Shown here in pieces: positions 1 through 11,412 of a stretch of 64,000 nucleotides of DNA. A model generated the notes under the pieces. It made no database searches and had not been told where the DNA came from. It saw nothing but the letters and a program-made list of their open reading frames with translations. The stretch is from Flabesymbios commensalis (Eukaryota; Annelida; Polychaeta; Terebellida; Flabelligeridae): NCBI GenBank assembly GCA_964017125.1, contig OZ024914.1, positions 18,169,258-18,233,257 of the forward strand. Direction: 5' to 3'. Position 1 is the stretch's first letter. Each line of letters starts with the position of its first letter. The translations under genes and the position numbers were made by a program.

Positions 1-1540
1 AATCAACAGCTCGGTCACACCTGCTTGATTTCGGTCACACCCGCTTAGAATGTAGCGGTCGGACAAAGCAAATAATGTATTGGTGTGTTTTAAATGAAAA
101 GTAAGCCATCACTGTACTTTGCCTTTGCAGGACAGAGTTCTAGAGCGCAAAGTAAACTGAATTGAAAAAGTAGATTATGTCTGTTCAATATGAATTAACA
201 GTGATAAAGGTAATTTATTAATCAAGGCTGATAAATCTAGTCAATGGAATCTGCTAATTTAGTTAATTGATGCCTAGTATATCTATGTCGGTAGTACAAG
301 TGTGCGGGAATAAATATAGAAAACCGTACAAAGATCATACCGGAGATTGAAACAACTTGAAAAGGCTGACCAACACACAACCAATGCAAGTAATATCATA
401 ACGTGTTGGATACTTATATTCACATCGATTATGCACGATTTGGAGGTATCCAGATGTTGATTTCGATTTTCGAAAAAAATAGAATGAGCAGCACAATTAA
501 TAAGCAAATAACAATTTCCTGGGTAAAAGATGTGATGTGAGGTACGTATTGTGAGCTTTGTCAAGAAACTGCTATGTTTTGCCAAAGGTAAATGAGTGAT
601 TATATTTGAGTGCGAAAATATGATTTTCTGCTAACGATACCAGGCAGACAGATGAGCATGTGACGCTGATTTAAAATAAGTTCACGGTAGAACTTACTCT
701 TTGAACTGAAATTTATAATAACTCAAATTTCCGCTATGAGAATCTGCTAATTCCGGCGTTCATTTTAGAACGAGAATGAAACACGCATTAAATTTTCATG
801 ATACAATATGATAATCGTTCTATAAGGATCCATACACTTTTACTCCGAACGATTGCATAACCCTGAAAATAAAAAGTCACATTTGCCTCAGAAGCGATAT
901 ACCTTCCTATATGTAATTGATCAACCATTCAACCAATAGATCATCCAATTGAAATTTCCACCAAATACAAGTTGCGTCTTACGTGCGCGCTCCACAAATC
1001 CAAGTGGGTGACAATTGTTTATTTCTGTCGAATATGGTAACTAAACTTTTTCATACTTGATAAATAAACCGGTAGTTCACCTATGAAATTTGTTATATGA
1101 CGTGTTATTAAAAATATGGAAAACTAATATAGTCGTGATTAGCGGTATAAAGGTGTACTATAATCTTATTTTGCCCCATTAGATAGGAAATGATGTGTAT
1201 GTACATTATCAAGTGGTAGACACATCCTTTCATATCCAAAGAGTCGATTTAGTTCTTACGCTAAGATGATGGCATGGTTGTCTTACCTGACAGCACTCTC
1301 AGCAGCAGGATGTACATGACACACTTTAAAAGGGAAGCAATCCTAAGTTCCGTAAGCACCATCACAGCTGATAGTAAGGTATCCATTGTCTGCAAGTTAT
1401 ATTGTCCTCTGTATATGAGAGGGGTCGGCAAAATGCGGCGGCAACAACAGGTGAAAAGACGAGACCAAGTGACAGAGAACTCTGACCACAGACCCGATGG
1501 CTCACTCCTGTAGGAGTTTGCTGGAGGGCAAGTGAGGCTG
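1..1540. other. Unassigned AT-rich DNA
   Basis: No gene, hairpin family or tandem repeat stands out. Short open frames (up to about 100 codons near 283-585, minus strand) show no domain or codon pattern. A CATCCTTTCATATCC motif near 1224 recalls the hairpin at 55.1 kb. Confidence 0.6.
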
Positions 1541-1624
1541 CTGATGACGATTTTGACGCCGCCGCTGCTGTTGCTTCTTCGTTTTCTGCTGCTGATGTTC
1601 TTGCTCCTGATGATGATGATGTTC

Positions 1625-1669
<45 letters not shown>

Positions 1670-1672
1670 ATG

Positions 1673-1714
<42 letters not shown>

Positions 1715-2280
1715 CTGTGGGTGCTGGGTTGAGTCTGGTTCAGAAAAAGTCTGTTATTCCTATTGCTGCTGCTGCTGTTGTTGATGTTGCTGCTGCTGCT
1801 GATATTGCTGCTGTTGATGGTAATATTGCATCTGGTTGAGACAGATGCTGCTGCTGGTCACGCATCTACTTCTGTTTTAGATGCTGCTGTCTGATTCTAC
1901 TGCAATGCAAAGTAATAAAATGGTAACTGTTTACTTGAAAAGAAAACTATAACCTTTTATAGCAGGGCTTCTACTATAGCTGCAGCAGCAGTTTTTTCTT
2001 CTGCTACTTTTAATGATTTTGGTTTAGTGATGGCGATGATGCTAATCAATCTAGATATGTGCCTCTTCTTGACGTAGTTGTTGTTGTCGTCAATTAAAGC
2101 AACCACCTTGTAGTTGCTGTGGGCAGATACTTCAGCATGCTGTTGCTGCTGCTTTTATTGCCGCTGGTATGATGAACGTGGTGCTGCCGCTGCTACTACT
2201 GTTACTCTCGTTGATGATGACGATGATGATATTGCCGCTGTTGCTACTGCTGCTGCTGTGTTTTTACCTTCCTTTCTTGA
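1541..2280. repeat. Trinucleotide-rich tract with (CTG)n core
   Basis: The strand is dominated by CTG, GCT, GTT and GAT triplets. Pure CTG runs occupy about 1627-1711, with shorter ones to 1860 and again at 2140-2260. Open frames here are runs of leucine and look like a by-product. On the minus strand the CAG frames are broken by stops outside the pure run, so a polyglutamine exon is not supported. Confidence 0.85.
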
Positions 2281-2383
2281 TATTTCTTAAATATGTCGTT
2301 GCATTTGTTATTATAATTATTTCTTGTGACATTTGTGCTTAATGCTTTGGCTACTGTTGCTGTAATTTATAGGTCTGGTGATG

Positions 2384-3515
2384 GTGACACTCACATGTAC
2401 AGGATGATGGGGACATCCACGTGATAATGATGACATCCACTTGATGATAGTGACATCCACGTGATGATGGTGACATCCACGTGATGATGGTGACATCCAA
2501 GTGATGATGGCGACATTCACATGTACAGAATGATGGTGACATCCACGTGATGATGGTGGCATCCACGTGTTGATGGTGACATCCACGTGATGATGGTGAC
2601 ATCCACGTGATGATGGTGACATCCACGTGTTGATGGTGACATCCACGTGATGATGATGACATCCACGTGTTGACGGTGACATCCACGTGATGATGGTGAC
2701 ATCCACGTGATGATGATGACATCCACGTGATGATGGTGACATCCACGTGTTGATGGTGACATCCACGTGATGATAGTGACATCCACGTGATGATGGTGAC
2801 ATCCACGTGATGATGGTGACATCCACGTGATGATGGTGACATCCAAGTGATGATGGTGACATCCAAGTGATGATGGTGACATTCACATGTACAGAATGAT
2901 GGTGACATCCACGTGATGATGGTGGCATCCACGTGTTGATGGTGACATCCACGTGATGATGGTGACATCCACGTGATGATGGTGACATCCACGTGTTGAT
3001 GGTGACATCCACGTGATGATAGTGACATCCACGTGATGATGGTGACATCCACGTGATGATGGTGGCATCCACGTGTTGATGGTGACATCCACGTGATGAT
3101 GGTGACATCCACGTGATGATGGTGACATCCACGTGATGATGGTGACATCCACGTGATGATGGTGACATCCACATGGTGATGATGGTAACATCCACGTGAT
3201 GATGATAGTGACATCCACATGGTGATGATGGTGACATCCACGTGATGATGGTGACATCCACGTGATGATGGTGACATCCACATGAAGATGGTGACATCCA
3301 CATGGTGATGATGGTAACATCCACGTGATGATGGTGACATCAACATGATGATGATGACATCCACGTGATGATGGTGACATCCACGTGGTGATGGTGACAT
3401 CCACGTGATGATGGTGACATCAACATGATGATGATGACATCCACATGATGATGTTGACATGCACGTGATGGTGGTGACATCCACGTGATGATGGTGACAT
3501 CCACGTGATGATGGT
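2384..3515. repeat. 20-bp minisatellite carrying CACGTG in most units
   Basis: About 55 head-to-tail units of GTGATGATGGTGACATCCAC. I count about 41 intact CACGTG E-boxes, with CACATG, CAAGTG or CACTTG in the rest. Because 20 is not a multiple of three and the unit has no stop on the minus strand, all three minus frames stay open, giving long His/Cys-rich open frames that are probably meaningless. A marker unit with CACATGTACAGAATGATG recurs at about 2519 and 2885, so a block of about 366 bp has been duplicated. Confidence 0.95.
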
Positions 3516-4151
3516 TGATTTTTACAATTTTCTTTGAGTTGGCTTTCACACCCTACATGTAATTCATGTTGACGATCATTCTTTGCTTTGGATACTCCTT
3601 CGAACGCTGACACAAATTATCGCATTTCTCTTCTCGGTTCTCATAGGAGCTAGACGCTATAGAACTTATTTTAATTGATTGAATTGAATAGATTATTTCC
3701 TTCGTTCAGCTGACGAACCGAGATACGTCGCTGGTAATCCGCCGGAATATCATAGCCTCGACTTTGGGAGGATGGTTGAAGTACACTAATATTCCGTACC
3801 ATGCTATAATCAAAGACCATGCACAATAAGATAGTCAACTCTCCCCAAAACGTGAAATCGCTCTCAGTGCTGTCCCCCGTTATTGGGAGTTGGAACTAAT
3901 GCTTTTGCCATCTTTCAAATATGATTTTATCATATTACGACAAGTAATTATGACATTGATCCTATTAACAACAATACATACTTTACATCATAAAAATCAG
4001 AAAAAAAGGAATTGAGGAGGTTTATTTCTATTTTTTATCTAATAATTTGTTGGTTAGTTATCAATACTTTTTAATTGTCTTCTTCCCTTTGGTACTTCAG
4101 GGGTTGATGCGCCCGTATAAACAAGTATGCATATTCATTGTTTACAAACAA
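3516..4151. other. Unassigned DNA
   Basis: Nothing recognised between the minisatellite and the first Pal-A copy. Confidence 0.6.
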
Positions 4152-4277
4152 CAGGTGACGCCCAGCTAACACGAGACGTCAACTCAATTATAGTGTAATG
4201 CTGGTCCAAGGTTTGTAACGCTGGTCCAGCATTACCCCATCATTGGTTCATCTTCTCATGTCTGCTGCCAGGTGACG
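4152..4277. mobile_element. Pal-A palindromic MITE with 9-bp direct repeats
   Basis: The element at 4161-4268 starts CCCAGCTAACACGAGACGTC and ends TCTGCTGC, with arms around AATGCTGGTCCA / TGGTCCAGCATT. CAGGTGACG flanks it on both sides (4152-4160, 4269-4277), which would fit an 8- or 9-bp target duplication (hAT- or Merlin-like). Confidence 0.75.
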
Positions 4278-5886
4278 ATGTGTGCGAGAGTAGATACGGG
4301 CAAAGAAAACCAAGATGAGGGCAATGGAAAACATGATATTACTATATATTATAGTCTAATGACACGGATTATTTGTCATGTTTATCATTAGGAATATACC
4401 TGAACAGAAATATTTTGCTGATATAAAGCATGTTACTGTTACTGCTGTTTCACATCATTCATGACAGGAACGGGTATTACCAATGAGGAGGAGAATATCT
4501 TGTATATACAGAGGTGGGCAAGTGGTCGCCACATCGCCACATAGGTGGGCAAGTGGTCAGAAGTGGACAGAAGCAAAATATCTGTAATGTAAATATTAAA
4601 AAAATGACCATTCAGAGCACCTAAAAGTAGCCAATTGTGGCGACAGGAGTCATTTCGCCTGCCCACCCCTGATATATCAATGGATATCTTTGTCACAAAG
4701 TGTCACGATCTGCATGTGATCAATGTAAAGTAATTTCGATGCCAATAATAAATTGCAGACATTTCTGTCTAAGAAGCACTATTTGAATATTCAAGGTGTA
4801 GGGCTTTTGTTCCACGTCAAAACTTAATACAATTAATTGGTTCGAATAAACGAATTTTCGGAAATATACCTGAACACATTCGACATAGGAGTCACAACAG
4901 AGATAAAATTATTACGTTCATAAAAGACACTAAATCACGTGCAAGTTGTGAATGTTTCACGTTAATATTACAAATGTATGCCCCCATTCGGCTACATCAT
5001 GTACCGGGGGAAAACAATGAACACCTTATTATCAGCAACAGCAGAAGAAATAGAAAATTATTAAAATTTAACTATAAATAAATTGTGTCATAAAAATAAA
5101 GTGTGTTGTTTTCAAGATATCAATATACTGCTAACGCTCCAGTCCTCAGTGACATTGATGGCAGTGGTCCAAGAGAGAAGGCCTACATATTATAATTTTA
5201 TAATATTGCTTTTGTGTTCTAAATATATTTTTTTAAATAATAAAAGTTTGAATCAAAAGACATGTCTGTCAAGTTATGGTTATTACCAATGCTTTGTCTC
5301 AATCTCCTTTGTGGTCGCTATGCTTGACATATTTGTGTACTCTCTGTACACAGCTCTTCTGTTATTTAAATGAAGACATTTTAATCTCTCAAATTGTCTG
5401 ATAATATAACATGACTTTTCTGCTATATTAGCAGTTATTTTCGTTCCAAAAATAAACATTGCAGAGATATTGCCATAACTGTCAGACTTAGAAAAACATT
5501 ATTTTTTATTTGGAGGCTAAATTTTCACTTGTTTTCGTGATGATACACTTGCTCAAGCGTAGTTCCAACTCCGGTAAAAGGAGACAGCACTGCACAATGC
5601 ATTACACGCATTTGTATGGTGAAATCCGTAAGTCGACCATCTTATTGTAAAAGGTCTTTGCTATAATACAGAATGCAACATATGTAGCAACTCCCTAATG
5701 AGTTGCCGAAAGGGGAAGTAAAGAACTGTGATACTACTAATAACCATTCCAATTCCCCTCACTCTAAAAATGTGGGTTTGCATGACTTGAATGCGCTACA
5801 AATGTGGGTCTTTATTCATATTTCTGCGACATTGCCACATACATGTATATATACATTGCATTTTATAATTTAAATGATGCCTAAGT
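4278..5886. other. Unassigned AT-rich DNA
   Basis: There is a local near-repeat, GGTGGGCAAGTGGTC, at about 4513 and 4543. The open frame at 5083-5373 has hydrophobic stretches but is what AT-rich DNA gives by chance. Confidence 0.6.
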
Positions 5887-6937
5887 TATCACCATTCGTT
5901 ATATCATAGAAATAGTTATAAAATAAGCTGCTTTAACCATTTGATTGCCAATCACGGTAAAACATATATTAAGTTTTTCATCAGCCCTTCCAACAACACG
6001 TTGTGGATGGGACATATCTGGTTATAGATAGCGAGAATGACTACGTTTAGGTCCCAATTTAAGGCGTAGGCTATACATGTATGTGATTTTGACTCACTGC
6101 GAATTGTGTTTCTCCGTAGCGGGAACAAGCGGGTACAAAATGAACTTCAATAAATTGGCGATTTGTGGGTTAAAATCCCAAATAGCCGTTGAAATATAGA
6201 CTGATATTAGATGCCGCTTATTGTAATAATACTAGACACTAGAACAGAGGTTTCCGAACTCCGAGGCCCGGCTTCAGGCTGTTTGAGTGCTATAGACAAA
6301 AATTTGGCTAAATATTTTGTAAACATAACTGTATTGGTCTTCTTCATGGGCCAAAATCCTAATTGTCCAGGATATAAATAAGAAAAGAACAAAGAAATAT
6401 ATCTTCAACGTTCATTACTTACACTACCATTGCCGGTGCTGGCCAACATACATTCAATAGGCCTAACTTGCCAGTGAATCGTGCTGCCGCGTTTCTCTAG
6501 ATGTAGGCCTACCCCGTACACACGATGTAGGCCTACCCCCCCCCCAATTACGATTTAATGTTGGGCCAGCGTCGCAGCCCATTGCTTGTTCAATGCCGAC
6601 AATTCGTCTACGACGATGGCCCAACACTACACCAACACCAACTTTTTTTTAAAAAGTTGTATTTTCACGATGACCATGGTGGTCATTTCTGGCCTTCATG
6701 TAGAAATTTGGGTCATATAATTTTTTTTGCCTAGAATAACATTAGCCTATATATATCAAAAATGTATTATGTGGCCCAAAGCTAGTTAGAAACGACAAAT
6801 CACATGTAGCTATTAGACAACTTATGAAAAAGTTGTATTTTTATAACTGGTCATTTTTATCACCATTCGTTATATTATATAGAAATAGTTATAAAATAAC
6901 CTGCTTTAGTCATTTGATTGCCAATCACGGCTAAACT
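5887..6937. repeat. 80-bp dispersed direct repeat (two copies)
   Basis: Copies at about 5887-5965 and 6855-6937 share TATCACCATTCGTTATAT, AAATAGTTATAAAATAA and ATTTGATTGCCAATCACGG with few changes. The roughly 890 bp between differ, so this is a dispersed unit, or one duplicated and then invaded by Pal-A relics. The span listed covers both copies and the gap. Confidence 0.8.
6545..6642. mobile_element. Pal-A relic
   Basis: The centre of a Pal-A palindrome is readable as TTTAATGTTGGGCCAGCGTCG followed about 50 bases later by CGATGGCCCAACACTACACC. The outer ends are lost. Confidence 0.6.
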
Positions 6938-6964
6938 GGGTCTGCTGTATACTTAGCGGCAGCA

Positions 6965-7215
6965 CCCCAGCAAACATGTGCCATTCACCCAATACTATTT
7001 CAATGTTGGCCCGACGTATTTGACACTGGCCCGACATTGAAACAGCATTTGTTGATTTTCCCGTGTTTGGTGGGACTGGGCATTGCCTGCGGGTGACACT
7101 TTTCTCCTCTCGTCGCCAGAAGAGCCACTACCCAGATAACACAATACATTGGCCCAGTGCTGATGTGATGCTGGGCCACCATCTGTGAGGCTGGGCTAAT
7201 ATTATACCAACCTTA
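6965..7215. mobile_element. Two Pal-A relics in tandem
   Basis: The first (6965-7080) runs CCCAGCAAACATGTG to CGTGTTTGGTGGG with a central AATGTTGGCCCGACG pairing with TGGCCCGACATT. The second (about 7132-7215) starts CCCAGATAACACAA and keeps only its left part, with GATGCTGGGCCA. Confidence 0.65.
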
Positions 7216-7225
7216 TACCTTTAAC

Positions 7226-7320
7226 CCTTTTAGCGCGGGTCCCGAGATATCTCGGGATAAAAAATGTCAAGCTATCGCGGGTCCCGAGATATCCCGGGGC
7301 AGAGTGTGTTTTTTAGTATT
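7226..7320. mobile_element. TTAA-G element end with self-complementary GGTCCCGAGATATC
   Basis: TTAACCCTTTTAGCGCG opens the element, followed by GGGTCCCGAGATATCTCGGG, a palindrome. A second GGTCCCGAGATATCCCGGGG follows about 35 bases on. The start matches TTAA-D/E ends, but the hairpin is unrelated to theirs. The right end was not found. Confidence 0.5.
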
Positions 7321-7535
7321 TTTGTCTATAAAATCAATGTGGTCCGGCAATCATGTACCTAATCATCAAAGCGCTTCTATTGGGAAGTGTCTGGAAGTGG
7401 TTGTTTTTTTGTAACATGAAATGACATGCTTGTCCGTATATTTAAATATGACTTTCTGAATCCTCATAGTTTGTGGCGTTTTTTGTCATTGTGGATAATG
7501 TTGCGGAACGTACACATGTCGGTATATTTGTCCTA

Positions 7536-7848
7536 TTAGGGACGCACCATTAGATATCTGGGAGGGGGGGGGGCTAGAGTTTTTGCTGCTTGCAAACTTT
7601 ATTTTTACCGACAATTTTTTTTTATGTTTCGCCGAAGAACATTTTTGTCGTATGCTTCCCCTATTATGTAGGTTACCACTTGGTGTTTTTTCTGGTCAAC
7701 GTATGTTTCATCAATTTCGACAAAAAACTTTTTTTTTTCTGCGCACATTTTCAAAAAACTTTTTTTTAGGACTTATGTGACGACAAACTATTTTTTTCAT
7801 TTTTTTTCTAGCCCCCCCCCCCCCAGATATCAAATGGTGCGTCCCTTA
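7536..7848. mobile_element. Harbinger-like MITE with TTA target duplication
   Basis: Terminal inverted repeats of about 40 bp, GGGACGCACCATTAGATATC... at left and ...GATATCAAATGGTGCGTCCC at right, bound 7539-7845. TTA flanks both sides (7536-7538, 7846-7848), as expected for PIF/Harbinger. Inside each end is a homopolymer, about ten G at left and about fourteen C at right. The interior is T-rich and non-coding. Confidence 0.85.
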
Positions 7849-7873
7849 TGTGACGTGTTTGACATGCCTATTA

Positions 7874-7942
7874 TTCAGAGTCAAAAGGCTGCAACTACCC
7901 ACTTGGAAAGTGGATAGTTACAGCCTTTGTCTTTGCATGGCA
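7874..7942. mobile_element. Pal-C foldback
   Basis: Arms AGTCAAAAGGCTGCAACTAC and GTAGTTACAGCC-type sequence pair around CCACTTGGAAAGTGG. The arm differs from the family consensus (GGCAGTAACTGC) on both sides in a matched way. Confidence 0.75.
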
Positions 7943-8194
7943 GTATAACAGTATACCGTATATCTGGTACAGTAGAAAGGGCCTAACTGGACACATTATA
8001 GTTTATGACTATTAAAGGTAGGCAACCAGTTATTGCGTATTTTTCTAACCTGTCGCTCACTTATGTTCACGCTCTAGGCCACACCTAGCCGTGGACCAGG
8101 CGACTCGCTCCGCTTACCGATCAGCGCTAGGCCACACCCAAAATGTGGCCCTCGTGACAATCATCGCATCCCCTGGTATCGTCTTTGATGGGCC

Positions 8195-8312
8195 CGCTGT
8201 AGTGGGGAATATTTGTGGGCTAAAAGACAACAATTTAATGCTGAGCCACGGTCTCTGACGATGGCTCAACATGAAACCAACATTGGGTCATTGTCTCAGA
8301 TTTACCGGGTTG
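8195..8312. mobile_element. Pal-A relic
   Basis: TTTAATGCTGAGCCACGGTC and GACGATGGCTCAACATGAAA form the centre, followed by CAACATTGGGTCATTGTCTC. The outer left end is decayed. Confidence 0.6.
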
Positions 8313-8479
8313 GGAAAAATGTTTAAAATGCAAAGCCAAACGACGAGTGACTCCTTAATTTTCAATTAAGCATTTTGGTTTTGCACGGCAGAATTTAGGC
8401 ACTTGCACTGAAAACTGTTCAAGTCTTTAGGGGTGCTCCCCCTTCATCTCCTGTGTGGGTCAATACCAGACATTATGTC

Positions 8480-8552
8480 TGCTCTTTAAAGCAAAAAGGC
8501 AGTAACTGTTCACTTGAAAAGTAAATAGTTACGGCCTTTTTGCTTTGCACGG
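8480..8552. mobile_element. Pal-C foldback
   Basis: AAAGCAAAAAGGCAGTAACTG pairs with TAGTTACGGCCTTTTTGCTTT across a short loop with ACTTGAAAAGT. Confidence 0.8.
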
Positions 8553-9451
8553 ACATATGGCATTCAGCGGCAGTGATTTATGACGCTTTATTAGTTGACC
8601 ATGTCAACAAAAACTACAGCTAAGCTGCATTATCTCCAACGAGAACCTTCATAAAACACATGATCGACTGCAGATAATATACTCCTAATCAATCGAGGCC
8701 GCTAATCACGGCTGTCAAATGATGACTATGTCCACTTTTATTTCAGTTTGATGCCACCCATTATAGTGCATGATATTATCAACACACAGTATGTTATTTT
8801 AATTATATGTAAAACGCCAGCAGTCACAAAAAATATGGCAATTATAACAATAGAACATTTTCAAGAGAGACGGAGTTTTGGAATTGTTCTTGACCTATAG
8901 GTCACCAAGTATTTCCTAAAAATTATCAAAATAATGTGCAGGTGAAAATCTTATAAAAACAACAATTGTAAAAAAAAGTGTTTTTTGGGTATTTAAAATT
9001 ATTTGAAACTGTTCGTCAGCAATACCCAAAGAAAACATGTCAATGATTAATGCAAGACTTAAAGAAATGTTGATCAAAATAAACTGAACAAGAAATTTGA
9101 ACGGATTTTTGTTAGTGGTAGATCTAAATTCGTAAAGCATGCGAGAGAAAGAGTATATCAAGAAGACTTGTTTGTCAATTTTGTATTATTTTTTCAAAGG
9201 TGTGTGTTTTATAATACATTTGATAAAGAAACAACATATCTGAAATATGGCCTGAGAAAAGTGGGATCAAATCTGGTATTCTACTCCCGACCAATGAAAG
9301 AGTGGTTCAGCTTCTCGTGTAAAGACATCAGCCAATCACCGCCGCTCTTCAGTTGTTAGTTAAATTAGAAGATAGAATATATACTTGGTTAAAGATGGCG
9401 ACATCCGCCATTTTGGAAGATTATTGTCCGCAGTTACAGCTTTGTCGTGCT

Positions 9452-9495
9452 AACCAAAAGGCAATGACTGGTTATTTCCAGTAAGCAGTTGACAG
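9452..9495. mobile_element. Pal-C partial copy
   Basis: AACCAAAAGGCAATGACTGG followed by AAGCAGTTGACA. One arm and part of the other remain. Confidence 0.45.
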
Positions 9496-9598
9496 ACATA
9501 CAATGTTTCGATATAACAGACCAGCCCATTCTGTTCAGTAAGGTTGTGGGGTGGAGGACTATCCCGTGTTATCCCGGTACGTTCTGGAGCCAGATGGA

Positions 9599-9848
9599 TT
9601 AACCCTTTAACCGCCGGTGTCGCATATATAAATATTCGGGTTTTCATTTTTTATTAGCACATTATGTACCACCTTTTAACAAGTTTAAACAAGTTGAAGA
9701 TAAAATGTGATATCAATCAGCAATATTTGAAAACAGTTGACCTCTATTTTGTCAAATCTGAATAATTTTCACTCACTTGAAGTTGTAGATCGCGTCAGCG
9801 AGACACAACTTCAAGTGGGTGAACATTCAGATTGAATAATTTGGCGGT
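9599..9848. mobile_element. TTAA-D element
   Basis: It starts TTAACCCTTTAACCGCC (TTAA at 9599-9602) and closes with TTTGGCGGTTA. Near the right end is the family hairpin CACTTGAAGTTGTAGATCGC / GCGAGACACAACTTCAAGTG. Between lie TGTGATATCAATCAGCAA and GTTGACCTC, shared with other copies. The terminal CCCTTT and TTAA are piggyBac-like; there is no coding capacity. Confidence 0.85.
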
Positions 9849-9918
9849 TATCGACACTTTCTGTGCTAGGTTATAATATTCAGTTACGAATTACATGAAG
9901 TTTACTGGAGTATTAAAC

Positions 9919-10166
9919 TTAACCCTTTCAGTGCGGGGACCGACATTAGACGTCAATCTTTGACGTCCATTGACGTCAGATTGAGATTCTGACGTCTAAA
10001 GTCAATCCCCTCACAGAAAGAATTACAAATTTATAATGGCCGTCGACCCATAACACATGTATTCAAATAAAACAGAGAGCTGACAAAGACATTTATGATG
10101 ATTTTAAATTGAAAAAAAACTTTGGTCTCCATGGTTTATTAAAAAATATTTCAGCGCTTTAATGGG
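9919..10166. mobile_element. TTAA-E element
   Basis: TTAACCCTTTCAGTGCGGGG opens it, followed by a complex palindrome of GACGTC units. The body TAATGGCCGTCGACCCATAA, ATTCAAATAAA and TCTCCATGGTTTAT is shared by all copies, and it ends TCAGCGCTTTAATGGG. Confidence 0.85.
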
Positions 10167-10525
10167 TAATCATATGGCAGTGAATGGCAACAATCAGATA
10201 AATATTATACACTAACAACTATTTATTTTTATGTGTTTTTTTATCTTTGCCTGAATGTTATACTAGTAACCGCATACAATACTATGTACTCACCCCTTGC
10301 GTTGGATTTATGTTTTTTTTTCAAGGAAGTATGCAAACAAAGACATTGTCATTGAAATCGAGCAAATGTGGTAGAAGCTTATTTAAGCAAATAATTATTT
10401 TTGGAAGATGTCTAGTTTTCAAAAATAAAAATATTGTTTGTTATTTCAAATTGAAATATGTGTTAGCAATTCTAGTTTCAAATAAATGAAAAATAAAAGC
10501 ATACAACTCAACAAAACAAGGAATA

Positions 10526-10766
10526 CCCTTTACAAACCGGGGATCGACTTTAGACCTCAGAATCTGACGTCCACAGACGTCAGATTATGTCGTCTAAAGT
10601 CGAACCCCGCACTGTAAGAGTAAAAATAGTTCTGATGGCCGTAGACTCATACCATAGGTATTCAAATTAACCGGAAAAAGCTAACTAAGACACTTACAGG
10701 GATTTCAAATTGAAAATAACTTTGGTCTCCATGGCTTATACAGAAATATTTCAGCGCTTTAAAATT
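10526..10766. mobile_element. TTAA-E element
   Basis: CCCTTTACAAACCGGGGATC starts a palindrome made of GACTTTAGAC, CTGACGTC and GTCTAAAGTC blocks. The body carries GATGGCCGTAGACTCATA and GGTCTCCATGG and ends TTTCAGCGCTTTAA. Flanking TTAA is not preserved at left. Confidence 0.85.
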
Positions 10767-10789
10767 TAAGACCAGGCTCAGATATTTAA

Positions 10790-10962
10790 TCGTTTAACCG
10801 CCAGTCACGATTCTATTCGTTTTTTTTAAAAATTAGCAATACATAACAGCTTTTAAACATGTTAACCGTAAAACGTTACATCAATCAGTAAGATTTCTGA
10901 ATCGTTGACTTTCATTTTGCCAAATCTGAACAATTTTCACCCACTTGTAATTATTTATAAGT
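10790..10962. mobile_element. TTAA-D element, right end decayed
   Basis: CGTTTAACCGCCAGTCACGA begins it. AAACGTTACATCAATCAGTA, ATCGTTGACT and TTTTCACCCACTTGTAATT follow the family order up to the first hairpin arm; the second arm is missing. Confidence 0.7.
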
Positions 10963-11412
10963 TTGTAGATAAGAGGCTTTATGACTTCGAAATCGACACC
11001 TCTACATTTTTCGTGGATACCGTTTCCCCAACACTCTACCGCACACATCCTTGGTCTACTACACTGCTATGGTCGGAGACAGCACATAACACTGAGAATG
11101 AGTGTACCTTGGTCTATCCTCGATGTGATAGACACATAACATAACATTGGTTGAATGCTAGCCTAGGTGCATGTGCACCCGTGAGAGGCCTTCATTGAGG
11201 GCAGATGACAAAAAGCTATATTGTGGAGCTTATTTTATTGTTGTTGATATTTCCGTTACATGTGAACATAAGCGGATAAGTATCTCCGTGATAATATCCG
11301 TGTGGCGGTTTCGTCGGCTTTAGTCATCGTAACCAAAATGTTTCTACCCTTTACTGTCGTACTGGTAAAGTAATCGTATAAAAAATTTTGAAGGAACCAT
11401 AATTACCTGTGT

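Noticed and set aside
1532-1732. Poly-leucine open frame, or polyglutamine exon on the opposite strand
   Set aside because: Pure CTG repeat. Minus-strand CAG frames meet stops soon after leaving the run, and no flanking coding sequence was found.
2351-3613. Long His/Cys-rich open frames (up to 420 codons) on the minus strand of the minisatellite
   Set aside because: A stop-free 20-bp unit keeps all three frames open and gives the same 20-residue periodic peptide in each. No frame is favoured, and there is no domain or splice evidence.
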